Shown here: piece by piece, positions 1-9,389 of the stretch
How the letters are laid out: each line of letters begins with the position of its first letter
Numbering within the stretch: position 1 is the stretch's first letter
Assembly: GCF_003024235.1 (NCBI RefSeq)
Contig: NZ_KZ679085.1
Span: 62,001 to 126,000 of the forward strand
Reading direction: 5' to 3'
Source of the DNA: Arenimonas caeni
GTDB taxonomy: Bacteria > Pseudomonadota > Gammaproteobacteria > Xanthomonadales > Xanthomonadaceae
DNA: 64,000 bases
Notes under the pieces: model-generated
Told to the model about the DNA's origin: nothing
What the model saw: the letters and a program-made list of their open reading frames with translations, nothing else
Database searches by the model: none
Made by a program: the position numbers and the translations under genes

Positions 1-1309
1 GGCTGAAGCTGCCGGCGGCGGCATGCACGCCGTCGCGGCCGTCGAACACCCAGTCGGGCAGCGGGGCGCTGGACATGGCCTTGCCGGCCACGATGTCCTC
101 GGCGATCCACTCGGCCACCTGCTTCCAGCCGGCCGCCTGCCAGGTCTCGAACGGCCCGAGCTTCCAGCCGTAGCCCCAGCGGATGGCCAGGTCGACGTCG
201 CGGGCGGTGTCGGCGATCGACGCCAGGTGGCAGGCGCTGTAGTGGAACAGGTCGCGGAACAGCGCCCACAGGAACTGCGCCTGCGGGTGCTGGCTGGCGC
301 GCAGCTGGGCGAACTTCTCGGCCGGGTTCTTGTTCTTGAGGATGGCCACGACCTCCGGGTCGGCCACGCCGCTGGCCGGACGGTAGTCCTGGGCCTTGAG
401 GTCGAGGACGTGGATGTCCTTGCCCTTCTTCATGAAGATGCCGGCACCGGCCTTCTGGCCCAGCGCCCCCTTGGCGACCAGCGCCTGCAGCCACTCGGGC
501 GCCTTGAAGTACTTGTGCCAGGGATCGTCGGGCAGGGTGTCGGCCATGGTCTTGATGACGTGGGCCATGGTGTCGAGGCCGACCACGTCCGAGGTGCGGT
601 AGGTGGCCGACTTCGGGCGGCCCAGCAGCGGGCCGGTCAGGGCATCGACCTCGTCGAAGCCCAGGCCCGACCGGGCGGTGTGGTGCAGGGTGGAGAGGAT
701 CGAGAAGACGCCGATGCGGTTGCCGATGAAGTTCGGCGTGTCCTTGGCGTAGACCACGCCCTTGCCCAGGGTGGTGACCAGGAAAGTCTCAAGCCCTTCC
801 AGCACTTCCCGGTCGGTCTTGGCGCACGGGATGAGCTCGGCCAGGTGCATGTAGCGCGGCGGGTTGAAGAAGTGCACGCCGCAGAACCGGTTATGAAGTG
901 ATTCCGGAAGAACCTCCGCCAAGCCATTGATTGACAAGCCGGAAGTGTTCGAGGCCAGGATGGCGTGCGGGGCCACGTAGTCCTCGATCCGGTCGTAGAG
1001 CGCCTTCTTCCAGTCCATGCGCTCGGCGATGGCCTCGATGATGAGGTCGCAGTCGCGCAGCAGCTCCAGGTGCTGGTCGTAGTTGGCCGGGGTGATGGCG
1101 GCGGCCTTGGCCTTGCTCGCCAGCGGCGAGGGCGAGAGCTTGCCGAGGTTGGCGATGGCCTTCTCGACGATGCCGTTGGGCTTGCCTTCCTTGGCCGGAA
1201 GGTCGAACAGGACGGTGTCGACGTCGGCGTTGGCGAGGTGGGCGGCGATCTGCGCGCCCATCACGCCGGCGCCGAGCACGGCCACCTTGCGGATGCGAAG
1301 TTGAGGCAT
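1..1309 (-). CDS. 3-hydroxyacyl-CoA dehydrogenase (C-terminus beyond window)
   Basis: NAD-dependent 3-hydroxyacyl-CoA dehydrogenase of fatty-acid beta-oxidation, cytoplasmic. About 436 codons are visible from an ATG at 1309; the gene runs off the left edge. The N-terminus holds the Rossmann glycine motif (VLGAGVMGAQIAAHLAN, about residues 11-27), then the family stretches SNTSGLSING and HFFNPPRYMHL and the NFIGNRIG region of the C-terminal dehydrogenase domain. The protein continues past the usual dehydrogenase length, which suggests the class fused to an enoyl-CoA hydratase, but that part is outside the window. The TetR gene immediately upstream on the same strand is its likely regulator. 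Confidence 0.9.
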   Translation of the reverse strand, partial: MPQLRIRKVAVLGAGVMGAQIAAHLANADVDTVLFDLPAKEGKPNGIVEKAIANLGKLSPSPLASKAKAAAITPANYDQHLELLRDCDLIIEAIAERMDWKKALYDRIEDYVAPHAILASNTSGLSINGLAEVLPESLHNRFCGVHFFNPPRYMHLAELIPCAKTDREVLEGLETFLVTTLGKGVVYAKDTPNFIGNRIGVFSILSTLHHTARSGLGFDEVDALTGPLLGRPKSATYRTSDVVGLDTMAHVIKTMADTLPDDPWHKYFKAPEWLQALVAKGALGQKAGAGIFMKKGKDIHVLDLKAQDYRPASGVADPEVVAILKNKNPAEKFAQLRASQHPQAQFLWALFRDLFHYSACHLASIADTARDVDLAIRWGYGWKLGPFETWQAAGWKQVAEWIAEDIVAGKAMSSAPLPDWVFDGRDGVHAAAGSFS

Positions 1310-1340
1310 GGGAACAGCTCCGTGGGAGGAGGAAAGGGGC

Positions 1341-1961
1341 TCAGCCGGCGCGCAGGCCGGCGGCGGCGAAGCGGATCAGGGCCTGGGCGGCCTTTTCGCA
1401 GTGGGCCTTCTCGGACACGCCGGCGGGCCGCTTGATCAGGCCGAAGTCGGCCATGGCATAGGTCAGCGCGCCGGCGGTGAAGTCCAGGCGCCAGTACAGG
1501 TCTTCCTTGGCCAGGCCGGGCAGGGCCTGGCCGATGGCCTTGGCGAACTCGCGCAGCACGTGGCCGTAGTTGTCGGACAGGAACTTGCGCAGGCGGTCGT
1601 TCTTCTCGGCGAAGGCGCGGGCCAGCACGCGCACGAAGGCCGAGCCGCCGTGGCGGTCGATGGTCAGGGCCAGGGGCGGCTCGATGAAGGCCGACAGGAT
1701 GGCCTCCAGATCGCCCGGCTTGTCCTCCTGGGCCTTGCGCAGCAGGGCCAGGCGGCGCTCGCTCATCTCGTCCATGCGGCGCCGGAAGACCTCGTTGACC
1801 AGGTTTTCCTTGCTGCCGAAGTGGTAGTTGACCGCCGCGATGTTGACGTCGGCCCGGCTGGTGACCTGGCGCAGCGAGGTCCCGGCGAAGCCGTGCTGGG
1901 CGAAGAGCTCCTCGGCAGCGCCGAGGATGCGTTCCTTGGTGTTGAAGTGGCTCGTGGTCAT
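1341..1961 (-). CDS. TetR-family regulator, PsrA/FadR-like
   Basis: A 206-residue TetR repressor. The N-terminal helix-turn-helix is clear (TKERILGAAEELFAQHGFAG, then TSLRQVTSRADVNIAAVNYHFGSKENL in two pieces, about residues 8-55), followed by a ligand-binding domain. It lies 31 bp upstream of the 3-hydroxyacyl-CoA dehydrogenase on the same strand, so the two probably form one transcript. TetR proteins in this position and of this size often sense fatty acids or acyl-CoA and control beta-oxidation (PsrA type); that role is inferred from context. Family assignment is firm, ligand is not. Confidence 0.85.
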   Translation of the reverse strand: MTTSHFNTKERILGAAEELFAQHGFAGTSLRQVTSRADVNIAAVNYHFGSKENLVNEVFRRRMDEMSERRLALLRKAQEDKPGDLEAILSAFIEPPLALTIDRHGGSAFVRVLARAFAEKNDRLRKFLSDNYGHVLREFAKAIGQALPGLAKEDLYWRLDFTAGALTYAMADFGLIKRPAGVSEKAHCEKAAQALIRFAAAGLRAG

Positions 1962-1977
1962 GGCCTGCCAGCGGTCG

Positions 1978-2036
1978 ATTCAAACGGTTGTTGGCGAGTG
2001 TACCCGGCCCGCGCCCGCCGTCAAATGCTCAATTGA
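1978..2036. promoter_or_regulatory. Candidate TetR operator region
   Basis: The gap between the TetR start and ndk carries two short dyads: CAAACGGTTG (1981-1990), an imperfect palindrome resembling the CAAAC/GTTTG arms of PsrA sites, and the perfect palindrome TCAATTGA (2029-2036). Either could be the autoregulatory operator of the TetR gene. This rests on sequence symmetry only. Confidence 0.3.
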
Positions 2037-2195
2037 AACGGATGTCTGGAAGCAGGCTCCGCGGGAGGGGGTGAGGGCAGGGTGGCGGATGCTGCTGGAA
2101 AAATTCAGGGAAATGCGCTAAACCCTCGTCAATGCGGGGTTTTGTGGTAGATTCTTGGGCTCCCTCAACCCCCAGAAACCACACGGAGTCACACC

Positions 2196-2621
2196 ATGGC
2201 GCTGGAGCGCACCATTTCCATCATCAAGCCCGACGCGGTCGCCAAGAACGTCATCGGCGAGATCTACGCCCGCTTCGAGAAGGCCGGCCTGAAGATCGTC
2301 GCGGCGAAGATGAAGCACCTCTCCCGCAAGGAGGCCGAGGGCTTCTACGCGGTGCACCGCGAGCGTCCGTTCTTCAACGCGCTGGTCGAGTTCATGATCT
2401 CCGGCCCGGTGATGATCCAGGTGCTCGAGGGCGAGAACGCCGTCGCCAAGAACCGCGAGCTGATGGGCGCCACCAACCCGAAGGAAGCCGCGGCCGGCAC
2501 CATCCGCGCCGACTTCGCGCAGTCGATCGACGCCAACGCCGTGCACGGTTCGGACAGCCTCGAGAACGCCGCGATCGAAACCGCGTACTTCTTCGCCGCC
2601 ACCGAGCTCTGCCCGCGCTGA
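2196..2621 (+). CDS. ndk: Nucleoside diphosphate kinase
   Basis: Transfers the gamma phosphate between nucleoside tri- and diphosphates through a phosphohistidine. At 141 residues it has the normal family length, and the catalytic His117 sits in NAVHGSD. The N-terminus ([12 protein letters not shown]) and the RPFF and GATNP stretches are typical. A GGAG sequence precedes the ATG. ndk followed by rlmN is the normal Xanthomonadaceae order. Confidence 0.97.
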   Translation: MALERTISIIKPDAVAKNVIGEIYARFEKAGLKIVAAKMKHLSRKEAEGFYAVHRERPFFNALVEFMISGPVMIQVLEGENAVAKNRELMGATNPKEAAAGTIRADFAQSIDANAVHGSDSLENAAIETAYFFAATELCPR

Positions 2622-2634
2622 GCCTGGACGCCCC

Positions 2635-3831
2635 GTGATCGAAGCCAACGACAAGTCCATCCCGCTGCAGGTCGAGCCGGCTTCCGCCGGCCCGGCCCGG
2701 GTGAACCTGCTCGACCTCGATCGCGCGGGCATGGAGCGCTTCTTCGCCGAAGAACTCGGCGAGAAGCGCTTCCGCGCGCACCAGGTGATGAAGTGGATCT
2801 ACCACCAGCACGTCACCGACTTCGCGCAGATGACCGACGTGGGCAAGGCGCTGCGCGCCAAGCTCGAGGCCAAGGCCGAGATCCGCCCGCCCAACGTCCT
2901 GTTCGACAAGCCCAGCGCCGACGGCACGCACAAGTGGCTGCTGGGCATGGACGCGGGCAACGCCATCGAGGCCGTGTTCATCCCCGACAAGGGCCGCGGC
3001 ACGCTGTGCGTGTCGAGCCAGGTCGGCTGCGGCCTGAACTGCCAGTTCTGCTCCACCGCCACGCAGGGCTTCAACCGCAACCTCAGCACCGCCGAGATCA
3101 TCGGCCAGGTGTGGGTGGCCTCGAAGCACCTTGGCAACAAGACCCATCTCAACCGCAAGCTCACCAACGTGGTGATGATGGGCATGGGCGAGCCGCTGCT
3201 GAATTTCGACAACGTCGTGCGCGCCATGAGCCTGATGCGCGACGACCTGGGCTTCGGCCTGGCGAACAAGCGCGTCACCCTGTCCACCTCCGGCCTGGTG
3301 CCGATGATCGACCGCCTGGCGGTCGAGTCCGACGTGGCCCTGGCCGTCTCGCTGCACGCGCCCAACGACGCGCTGCGCACCGAGCTGATCCCGCTCAACA
3401 AGAAGTACCCGCTCGCCGAGCTGATGGACGCCTGCGTGCGCTACCTGCGACACAAGAAGAAGGGCGACTCGGTCACCTTCGAGTACACGCTGATGAAGGG
3501 CGTCAACGACTCGCCGGAGACCGCCCGCGAGCTCGTCAGGCTGATGAAGGCGTTCTCGAACAAGATGCAGTACGCCGATGCCGCCAAGGTCAACCTGATT
3601 CCGTTCAACCCGTTCCCCGGCACGCGCTTCGAGCGCAGCGGCGAAGCCGAGATCCGGGCGTTCCAGAAGATCCTGCTCGACGGCGGCGTGCTCGCCATGG
3701 TGCGCCGCACCCGCGGTGACGACATCGACGCGGCCTGTGGCCAACTCAAGGGCCAGGTCATGGACCGCACGCGCCGCCAGTCCGAATTCAAGCGCAAGCT
3801 CGAACAACAGGGGGTTACCGATGCGGCATGA
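2635..3831 (+). CDS. rlmN: Dual-specificity 23S rRNA/tRNA adenine-C2 methyltransferase RlmN
   Basis: Radical-SAM enzyme that methylates C2 of A2503 in 23S rRNA and A37 in some tRNAs. 398 residues from a GTG start at 2635, 13 bp after ndk. The [4Fe-4S] motif CxxxCxxC is Cys132, Cys136 and Cys139 (CGLNCQFC). The SAM-binding MMGMGEPL stretch and the late [10 protein letters not shown] cysteine, which would be the C-terminal catalytic Cys, are present. The last 11 bases overlap the start of pilW, implying translational coupling. Confidence 0.96.
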   Translation: MIEANDKSIPLQVEPASAGPARVNLLDLDRAGMERFFAEELGEKRFRAHQVMKWIYHQHVTDFAQMTDVGKALRAKLEAKAEIRPPNVLFDKPSADGTHKWLLGMDAGNAIEAVFIPDKGRGTLCVSSQVGCGLNCQFCSTATQGFNRNLSTAEIIGQVWVASKHLGNKTHLNRKLTNVVMMGMGEPLLNFDNVVRAMSLMRDDLGFGLANKRVTLSTSGLVPMIDRLAVESDVALAVSLHAPNDALRTELIPLNKKYPLAELMDACVRYLRHKKKGDSVTFEYTLMKGVNDSPETARELVRLMKAFSNKMQYADAAKVNLIPFNPFPGTRFERSGEAEIRAFQKILLDGGVLAMVRRTRGDDIDAACGQLKGQVMDRTRRQSEFKRKLEQQGVTDAA

Positions 3832-4600
3832 GTCCTTCCGCTGGGCCTGGGTGGCCGCCGTGGCCCTCGCGCTGGCTGGTTGCGCGAGCACCGGTGGCAG
3901 CGCGCCCGCGTCGTCCGGCCCGAGCCACGCGAAGATGTCCAGCAAGGGCCTGGCCAACCTGCAGCTGGCCCAGACCTACCTGCGCCAGGGCCGGCTCGAC
4001 GTTGCGCTCGACCGCGCCAGCCGCGCGCAGCGGCTCGACCCGCAGTCGGCCGACGTGCAGGTCGTGCTGGGCATGATCCGCCAGGCCCTGGACGACCAGG
4101 CCCGCGCCGGCGACCACTTCGAGCGCGCGGTGAAGCTGGCGCCCGACGCCGGCCACGTGCTCAACGTGCGCGGCGTGTGGCTGTGCGAGCGCCAGCGCTA
4201 CGACGAGGCCGACGCGCTGTTCGAGCGCGCGGTGAAGGATCCGTTCTACGAAGACAAGGCCCAGTCCTACTTCAACGCGGGCCGCTGCGCCATGCTCGGC
4301 GGCCGCCTCGACCGCGCCGAGGCGCCGCTGCGCAAGGGCCTCGAACTCGACCCCAAGCATCCGCTGCTGCTCGAGCAGATGGCCCGCCTGCAGTTCCGGC
4401 AGGGCAATTTCCTCGGCGCCCGCGCCTTCTTCCAGCGCCGCGAGGCGGTGGGCGAGGTGGGGGCCGAGCTGCTCGAGCTCGCCGCGTCGATCGAGGAGGG
4501 CGCGGGCGACCGCGCCGCCGCCGAACGTTATCGCGCGCGCCTGAAGCAGGGTTACCCCGATTACACGCCAACCGCCAGCGAGGGATCGCCGCAGTCATGA
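3821..4600 (+). CDS. pilW: Type IV pilus biogenesis/stability lipoprotein PilW (PilF)
   Basis: Outer-membrane lipoprotein that helps assemble the PilQ secretin. The ATG at 3821 is chosen because it gives a lipoprotein signal (ALALAGC, lipidated Cys21) and overlaps the rlmN end. The 259-residue product is built of TPR repeats, for example [20 protein letters not shown] and [20 protein letters not shown], as in the PilF/PilW family. Its place between rlmN and rodZ is conserved in related genomes. It ends in a 4-base overlap with rodZ. Confidence 0.9.
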   Translation: MRHESFRWAWVAAVALALAGCASTGGSAPASSGPSHAKMSSKGLANLQLAQTYLRQGRLDVALDRASRAQRLDPQSADVQVVLGMIRQALDDQARAGDHFERAVKLAPDAGHVLNVRGVWLCERQRYDEADALFERAVKDPFYEDKAQSYFNAGRCAMLGGRLDRAEAPLRKGLELDPKHPLLLEQMARLQFRQGNFLGARAFFQRREAVGEVGAELLELAASIEEGAGDRAAAERYRARLKQGYPDYTPTASEGSPQS

Positions 4601-5442
4601 ACCACGAAGGCCGGCAGGACGCTTTGTTCGAAGATCCCATCGGCCTGCGCCTGCGCGCGGCCCGGGAGAAGCAGGGGCTCGCCATCGAGCAGGCCAGCCA
4701 GCAGCTCAGGCTGCCGGTGGCCATCATCGAGGCGATGGAACGCGAAGACTGGTCGCGCCTGGGCGCGCCGATCTACGTGCGCAGCTACCTCGGCAGCTAC
4801 CTGCGCCTGCTGGGCCTGCCGCAGGAACTGGCCCAGCCGGTCGCCAGCCAGGCGTCGGCGCCGCAGCTGGTGCCGATGGCCTCGCGTTCGCGCCTGCGCC
4901 GCACGCTCGACAAGTCGCTGCGCAACGGCATCTACCTGGTCATGACCGCAGTGCTGGTGGTGCCGGTGGTGCTGGTCGCTCGCCACTACCAGTCGGCCGC
5001 CAAGCCCCAGACGCTCACGCTCGAGGCCGATCCGGCGCTGCTGCCGGCGCTGCCCGAGGCTGAACTCGCGGCCCAGCCGCCGGCCGCCAACGGGCCGGAG
5101 CCGGTGATGGCGTCGATGGCCCCCGTGCAGCCGCGTCCGGCCGTGCCCGAGGCGGCCGCGCCGGCGCCGGTGCCCGAAGACGGCCTGGTGCTGCGGTTCA
5201 GCGGCCAGAGCTGGGTCGAAGTGCTGGACCCGAACGGCCGTCGCATCGAACAGGCCCTGCTCGAGGCTGGCGCCGAACGCCGTTATGCCGACGGTGAAGT
5301 CGGTCGCGTCACGCTCGGCAACGCCGCCGCCGTCGAGGTGCTCAGCCACGGCAAGCCGGTCGACCTGGCGCCGTTCCGCGCGGCGAACGTGGCCCGCTTT
5401 ACGGTATCCTCCGAGGGTGAACCCGCGCCTGCCCGCCACTGA
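4597..5442 (+). CDS. rodZ: RodZ-like HTH/DUF4115 membrane protein
   Basis: 281 residues. An N-terminal Cro-type helix-turn-helix domain (about residues 15-70) is followed by one membrane segment (about 111-129), a proline/alanine-rich linker and a C-terminal DUF4115 domain (SGQSWVEVLDPNGRR onward). RodZ links MreB to the cell-wall elongation machinery; in Xanthomonadaceae the copy after pilW has this architecture. The ATG at 4597 overlaps the pilW stop by 4 bases. Confidence 0.85.
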   Translation: MNHEGRQDALFEDPIGLRLRAAREKQGLAIEQASQQLRLPVAIIEAMEREDWSRLGAPIYVRSYLGSYLRLLGLPQELAQPVASQASAPQLVPMASRSRLRRTLDKSLRNGIYLVMTAVLVVPVVLVARHYQSAAKPQTLTLEADPALLPALPEAELAAQPPAANGPEPVMASMAPVQPRPAVPEAAAPAPVPEDGLVLRFSGQSWVEVLDPNGRRIEQALLEAGAERRYADGEVGRVTLGNAAAVEVLSHGKPVDLAPFRAANVARFTVSSEGEPAPARH

Positions 5443-5507
5443 GCACGGCGCCACCCTCCGCAACCTGCCTGCACGCCCTGCGCGTGCGGGCCCCAAGACA
5501 GTGATCC

Positions 5508-6158
5508 ATGGACCACATTGACGAACACGAGCAGGGCGAACGCGTTCGCGCCTGGCTCAAGAAGAACGGCTCTTCCCTGATCACCGGCGTCGCCCTGGGC
5601 CTGGCGGCCCTGTCGGGCTGGAACTGGTGGCAGGCACAGGGCGAGGTCCGCAAGGTCGAAGCCGCCGCGGAATTCCTCGCCTTCACGCGCGCCAGCGAGG
5701 CCGGCGAAACCGCCAAGGCCGCCGCGCACGCCCAGGCGCTGCGCCAGAACCACGGCGAAACCGTCTACAACGCCCTCGTGGCGCTGGTCGATTCCCGCCG
5801 CCTGCTCGACGAGGGCAAGGGCGAGGAGTCGCTGGCGGTGCTCGACGGCGTCGCCGTCGAGGGCCTGGACGCATCGATGGCCGAACTGCTCTCGCTGCGC
5901 GCCGCGCGCGTGCTGGTCACGCTGGGTCGCCACGAGGATGCGCTCAAGCGCCTGGAAGGGCGCGACTTCGCCGCCTATGCCGGCGTCGCCGCCGAACTGC
6001 GCGGCGATGCGTCGCTGGCGCTGGGCCGGCGCGAGGAGGCCCGCGAGGCTTATGAAGCGGCCCTGGCCGCGCTCGACCTGGCGGCCGCGACCCGCGGCAT
6101 GGTCGAGTTGAAGTTCACCGAGGCCGGCGGTCGCCTGCCCGAAACCCCGGAGGCCTGA
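5508..6158 (+). CDS. yfgM: YfgM-like ancillary SecYEG translocon protein
   Basis: 216 residues. A short cytoplasmic N-terminus is followed by one membrane helix (about residues 22-41, LITGVALGLAALSGWNWW) and a periplasmic TPR-like domain. YfgM associates with SecYEG and periplasmic chaperones. It sits 4 bp upstream of bamB, the same pairing as in Escherichia coli. Confidence 0.88.
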   Translation: MDHIDEHEQGERVRAWLKKNGSSLITGVALGLAALSGWNWWQAQGEVRKVEAAAEFLAFTRASEAGETAKAAAHAQALRQNHGETVYNALVALVDSRRLLDEGKGEESLAVLDGVAVEGLDASMAELLSLRAARVLVTLGRHEDALKRLEGRDFAAYAGVAAELRGDASLALGRREEAREAYEAALAALDLAAATRGMVELKFTEAGGRLPETPEA

Positions 6159-6162
6159 GCGC

Positions 6163-7386
6163 ATGCTGCGTCGTTCCCTGATCATCGCGGCGTTGCTCGC
6201 CTTCGCCACCGGCTGTTCCACCGTCAAGGGCTGGTTCGGCGACAAGAGCGGCAAGGCCCTCGAGCCGGCCGAACTGGTGGAAATCGCCAATCCCGTGTCG
6301 CCTCGCCAGGCCTGGTCGCGCAAGCTCGGCGACGAGAAGGCCGCGCTCGGCCTGCGCCAGCGCCCGGCCATCGAAGGCGAGCGTCTGTTCGTCGCCGATG
6401 ACGCCGGCCGCGTGATGGCGCTCGACCTCAACACCGGCGCCACGCTCTGGGATTCCGAGGTCGTGCGCACCGGCAAGGAAGGCAGCCGCCTGCTGTTCTG
6501 GCGCCGCAAGGCCATCGACGGCCACGTCACCGGTGGCCCGGGCGTGGGCAACGGCATGGTCGTGGCCGGCGGTCGCAACGGCGAGGTCGTGGCCCTCGAC
6601 GCCGAGACCGGCGCCGAGCGCTGGCGCGCCCAGGTGACCTCCGAGGTCATCGCGGCGCCGCTGGTCGCCGGCGACCGCGTCGTGGTGCGCAGCAACGATG
6701 GCCGCACCTTCGGCCTGGACGTCGCCGACGGCACCCGCAAGTGGGTCTTCGACCGCGGCCTGCCCACGCTGAGCGTGCGCGGCAACGGCGAGCCGGTCAC
6801 CGACGGCAACCTGGTCTACCTTGGCTACGACGACGGCACCGTCATCGCGCTGCGCGGCAGCGACGGCCTGATGGCCTGGAGCCAGCTGGTGGCCGAGCCC
6901 GAGGGCCGCAACGAGCTGGCCCGCATGGCCGACGTCGACGGCGAGCTGGCGGTGGGCTACACCGAGCTCTACGCGACCAGCTTCGCCGGCCAGACCCTGG
7001 CCATCTCCACCCAGAACGGTCGTCCGCTCTGGAACCGCGACACCGGCGGCTATTCCGGCTTGGCCCTGCTGGGCGACCGGGTCGTGCTGGCGGATCCGGA
7101 CGGCACCCTCTGGGCGCTCGACCGCAGCAGCGGTTCGGCCCTGTGGAAGCAGGAGGGCCTGGCGCGCCGCTGGCTGACCACGCCGGCCGTGCAGGGCGAT
7201 TTCCTGGTGGTGGGCGACGTCGAGGGCTACCTGCACTGGGTGCGCGCCAGCGACGGCACCCTGGCCGGGCGTGATCGCCTCGGCCGCGATCCCATCCGCG
7301 CCACGCCGCAGGTCAGCCCGACCGGCGTGCTGCTGGCCATCGATTCCGAAGGCCGTCTGGCCGCCTACCCGACGCCGGCGCAGTAA
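6163..7386 (+). CDS. bamB: Outer-membrane protein assembly factor BamB
   Basis: Lipoprotein subunit of the BAM complex that inserts beta-barrel proteins into the outer membrane. 407 residues with a lipoprotein signal (FATGC, lipidated Cys18) and a series of PQQ-like beta-propeller blades (repeats such as VMALDLNTGATLWDSE, VVALDAETGAERWRA, LWALDRSSGSALWK). It follows yfgM and precedes der, as in most gammaproteobacteria. Confidence 0.95.
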   Translation: MLRRSLIIAALLAFATGCSTVKGWFGDKSGKALEPAELVEIANPVSPRQAWSRKLGDEKAALGLRQRPAIEGERLFVADDAGRVMALDLNTGATLWDSEVVRTGKEGSRLLFWRRKAIDGHVTGGPGVGNGMVVAGGRNGEVVALDAETGAERWRAQVTSEVIAAPLVAGDRVVVRSNDGRTFGLDVADGTRKWVFDRGLPTLSVRGNGEPVTDGNLVYLGYDDGTVIALRGSDGLMAWSQLVAEPEGRNELARMADVDGELAVGYTELYATSFAGQTLAISTQNGRPLWNRDTGGYSGLALLGDRVVLADPDGTLWALDRSSGSALWKQEGLARRWLTTPAVQGDFLVVGDVEGYLHWVRASDGTLAGRDRLGRDPIRATPQVSPTGVLLAIDSEGRLAAYPTPAQ

Positions 7387-7419
7387 GCCGGCGCCGGCAG
7401 GACACCGAGGGAGAACCAC

Positions 7420-8820
7420 GTGCTGCCATTGGTCGCCCTCGTTGGCCGTCCCAACGTCGGCAAGTCGACGCTGTTCAACGCGCTCACGCGCAGCCGCGAC
7501 GCGCTCGTCCACGACGAGCCGGGCGTCACGCGTGACCGTCACTACGGCATCTGCCGGCTGGTCGAAGGCCGGCCCTTCGGCCTGTGCGACACCGGCGGCC
7601 TGTCGGGCGAGGAAGAAGGCCTGGCCGGCGCCACTGCGCGCCAGTCGCTGGCAGCCATCGACGAGGCGGACCTGGTGCTGTTCGTGGTCGACGGCCGCGA
7701 GGGTCCCTCGGGCCTGGACGAATCGATCCTGGCGATGCTGCGCAAGCGCGGCCGCCGCTTCTTCCTGGTGGTCAACAAGACCGACGGCATCGACCTGGGC
7801 GCGTCCCTCGCCGAGTTCGCCCGCTTCGGCGTCGAGAAGGTGATCCCCGTGGCCGCCGCGCACCAGCGCGGCGTGCCCGAACTGCTCGAGCAGGTGCTGC
7901 CTGAACTCCCCGAGGATGGCGACGCCGAGGTGCTCTCGGACGATCCCGACCGCATCCGCATCGCCTTCCTGGGCCGCCCGAACGTGGGCAAGTCCACCTT
8001 GGTCAACCGGCTGCTGGGCGAGGAGCGCATGATCGCCTCCGACGTGCCCGGCACCACCCGCGACTCGATCGCGGTCGACCTCGAGCGCGACGGCCGCCCC
8101 TACCGCCTGATCGACACCGCCGGCCTGCGCCGCCGCTCGAAGGTGGAGGAGGCGGTGGAGAAGTTCTCCGTCTTCAAGACCCTGCAGGCCATCGAGAACT
8201 GCCAGGTCGCGGTGGTGATGCTCGACGCCGGCGAAGGCGTGACCGAGCAGGACGCCACCGTGCTCGGCCACGTGCTCGAGGCGGGCAGGGCGCTGGTGAT
8301 CGCCATCAACAAGTGGGACGGGCAGAGCACCTACCAGCGCGAACAGACCATGGGCATGCTCGCGCGCAAGCTCTCGTTCTGCGAGTGGGCCGAGCGCATC
8401 ACCATCTCGGCCAAGCACGGCACCGGCATGCGCGAGCTGTTCCGCGCCATCCACCGCGCGCACGCCTCGGCCACCAAGGAATTCAGCACCTCAGAAGTGA
8501 CCAAGGCGCTGGAGATCGCCTACCAGAGCTTCCCGCCGCCGGCGGTGCGCGGCCATGTCTCCAAGCTGCGCTACTGCCACCCCGGCGGCAGCAACCCGCC
8601 CACCTTCATCGTGCACGGCACCCGCCTGCGCGTGCTCACCGAAAGCTACCGGCGCTACCTGGAGAACTTCTTCCGGAAGCGCTTCAAGCTCGTCGGCACG
8701 CCGATCCGCTTCATCTTCAAGGAAGGCGAGAACCCCTACGAGGGCAAGAAGAACGTGCTCTCGGAGCGCCAGGTGCAGCGCAAGCGCCGCCTGCTGCGGC
8801 ACGTCAAGAAAAAGAAGTGA
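7420..8820 (+). CDS. der: Ribosome biogenesis GTPase Der (EngA)
   Basis: Tandem GTPase needed for 50S subunit maturation. 466 residues from a GTG at 7420 preceded by a GGGAG-like site. The first G1 box is GRPNVGKST at residues 9-17 and the second is the same sequence at about 185-193; each has its DTGG or DTAG G3 and NKxD G4 motif. The C-terminal KH-like domain and a lysine-rich tail end the protein. It overlaps mobA by 4 bases. Confidence 0.97.
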   Translation: MLPLVALVGRPNVGKSTLFNALTRSRDALVHDEPGVTRDRHYGICRLVEGRPFGLCDTGGLSGEEEGLAGATARQSLAAIDEADLVLFVVDGREGPSGLDESILAMLRKRGRRFFLVVNKTDGIDLGASLAEFARFGVEKVIPVAAAHQRGVPELLEQVLPELPEDGDAEVLSDDPDRIRIAFLGRPNVGKSTLVNRLLGEERMIASDVPGTTRDSIAVDLERDGRPYRLIDTAGLRRRSKVEEAVEKFSVFKTLQAIENCQVAVVMLDAGEGVTEQDATVLGHVLEAGRALVIAINKWDGQSTYQREQTMGMLARKLSFCEWAERITISAKHGTGMRELFRAIHRAHASATKEFSTSEVTKALEIAYQSFPPPAVRGHVSKLRYCHPGGSNPPTFIVHGTRLRVLTESYRRYLENFFRKRFKLVGTPIRFIFKEGENPYEGKKNVLSERQVQRKRRLLRHVKKKK

Positions 8821-9389
8821 TCCCGGCGTCGGCCGTCAGCCTCGGCGTGCTTGCCGGTGGCCGCGGCGAGCGCGTCGGCGGCCGCGACAAGGCCTGGCTG
8901 CGGCGCGATGGCGACTACCTCCTCGACGGCCTGCTGGCCCAGCTGGGCGAACCGCGTTTCGGCGGCCGCCTGGCCAGCGTGCGCACCACGGACGAACGCT
9001 GGGGCGCGCGCGGGTTCACCTGCGTCGCAGACCTGCGCCCCGGCCAGCCCGGCCCGCTGGCCGGCATCGAAGCGCTTGCCGCCGCCTGCGCCACGCCCTG
9101 GCTGCTGGTGCTGCCCGTGGACACCTTCGGCCTGCCGGTCGGGCTGTTCGGCCGGCTGGCCGCCATCGCCACGCTGCGCGGCGCCTGGCTGCGCGACGGC
9201 GGCGGGCTGCAGCCCCTGGTCGGGCTCTGGCCGGCGCCAGCCCTGCATGAGGCGGCCCGCGCGGCGCTGGAGGCCGGCGAGTTCGCCGTGCATCGCGCGC
9301 TCGCGCCCCTGCACCCGGCCTGCCTCGACCTCGCTCCGCACTGCCTGGGCAACGCCAACCTGCCCGGCGCCTATGATCCAGGACCATGA
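8817..9389 (+). CDS. mobA: Molybdenum cofactor guanylyltransferase MobA
   Basis: Adds GMP to molybdopterin to form the bis-MGD cofactor. 190 residues from the GTG at 8817, which overlaps the der stop. The nucleotide-binding signature [14 protein letters not shown] (about residues 12-25) is clear, with the [13 protein letters not shown] loop further on. It overlaps moeA by 4 bases, so mobA, moeA and moeB form one cofactor unit. Confidence 0.9.
   Translation: MIPASAVSLGVLAGGRGERVGGRDKAWLRRDGDYLLDGLLAQLGEPRFGGRLASVRTTDERWGARGFTCVADLRPGQPGPLAGIEALAAACATPWLLVLPVDTFGLPVGLFGRLAAIATLRGAWLRDGGGLQPLVGLWPAPALHEAARAALEAGEFAVHRALAPLHPACLDLAPHCLGNANLPGAYDPGP

Noticed and set aside
2120..2142. AAACCC/GGGTTT hairpin before ndk as a terminator
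   Set aside because: No gene ends upstream of it on the plus strand and the stem is only six pairs.
2392..3957. Long open frame of 521 codons on the minus strand
   Set aside because: Antisense shadow of rlmN and pilW in high-GC DNA; composition is Arg/Gly/Ala/Leu-rich without any domain.
6115..8463. 782-codon minus-strand frame
   Set aside because: Mirror of bamB and der, which have full family motifs on the plus strand; no motif in the shadow.
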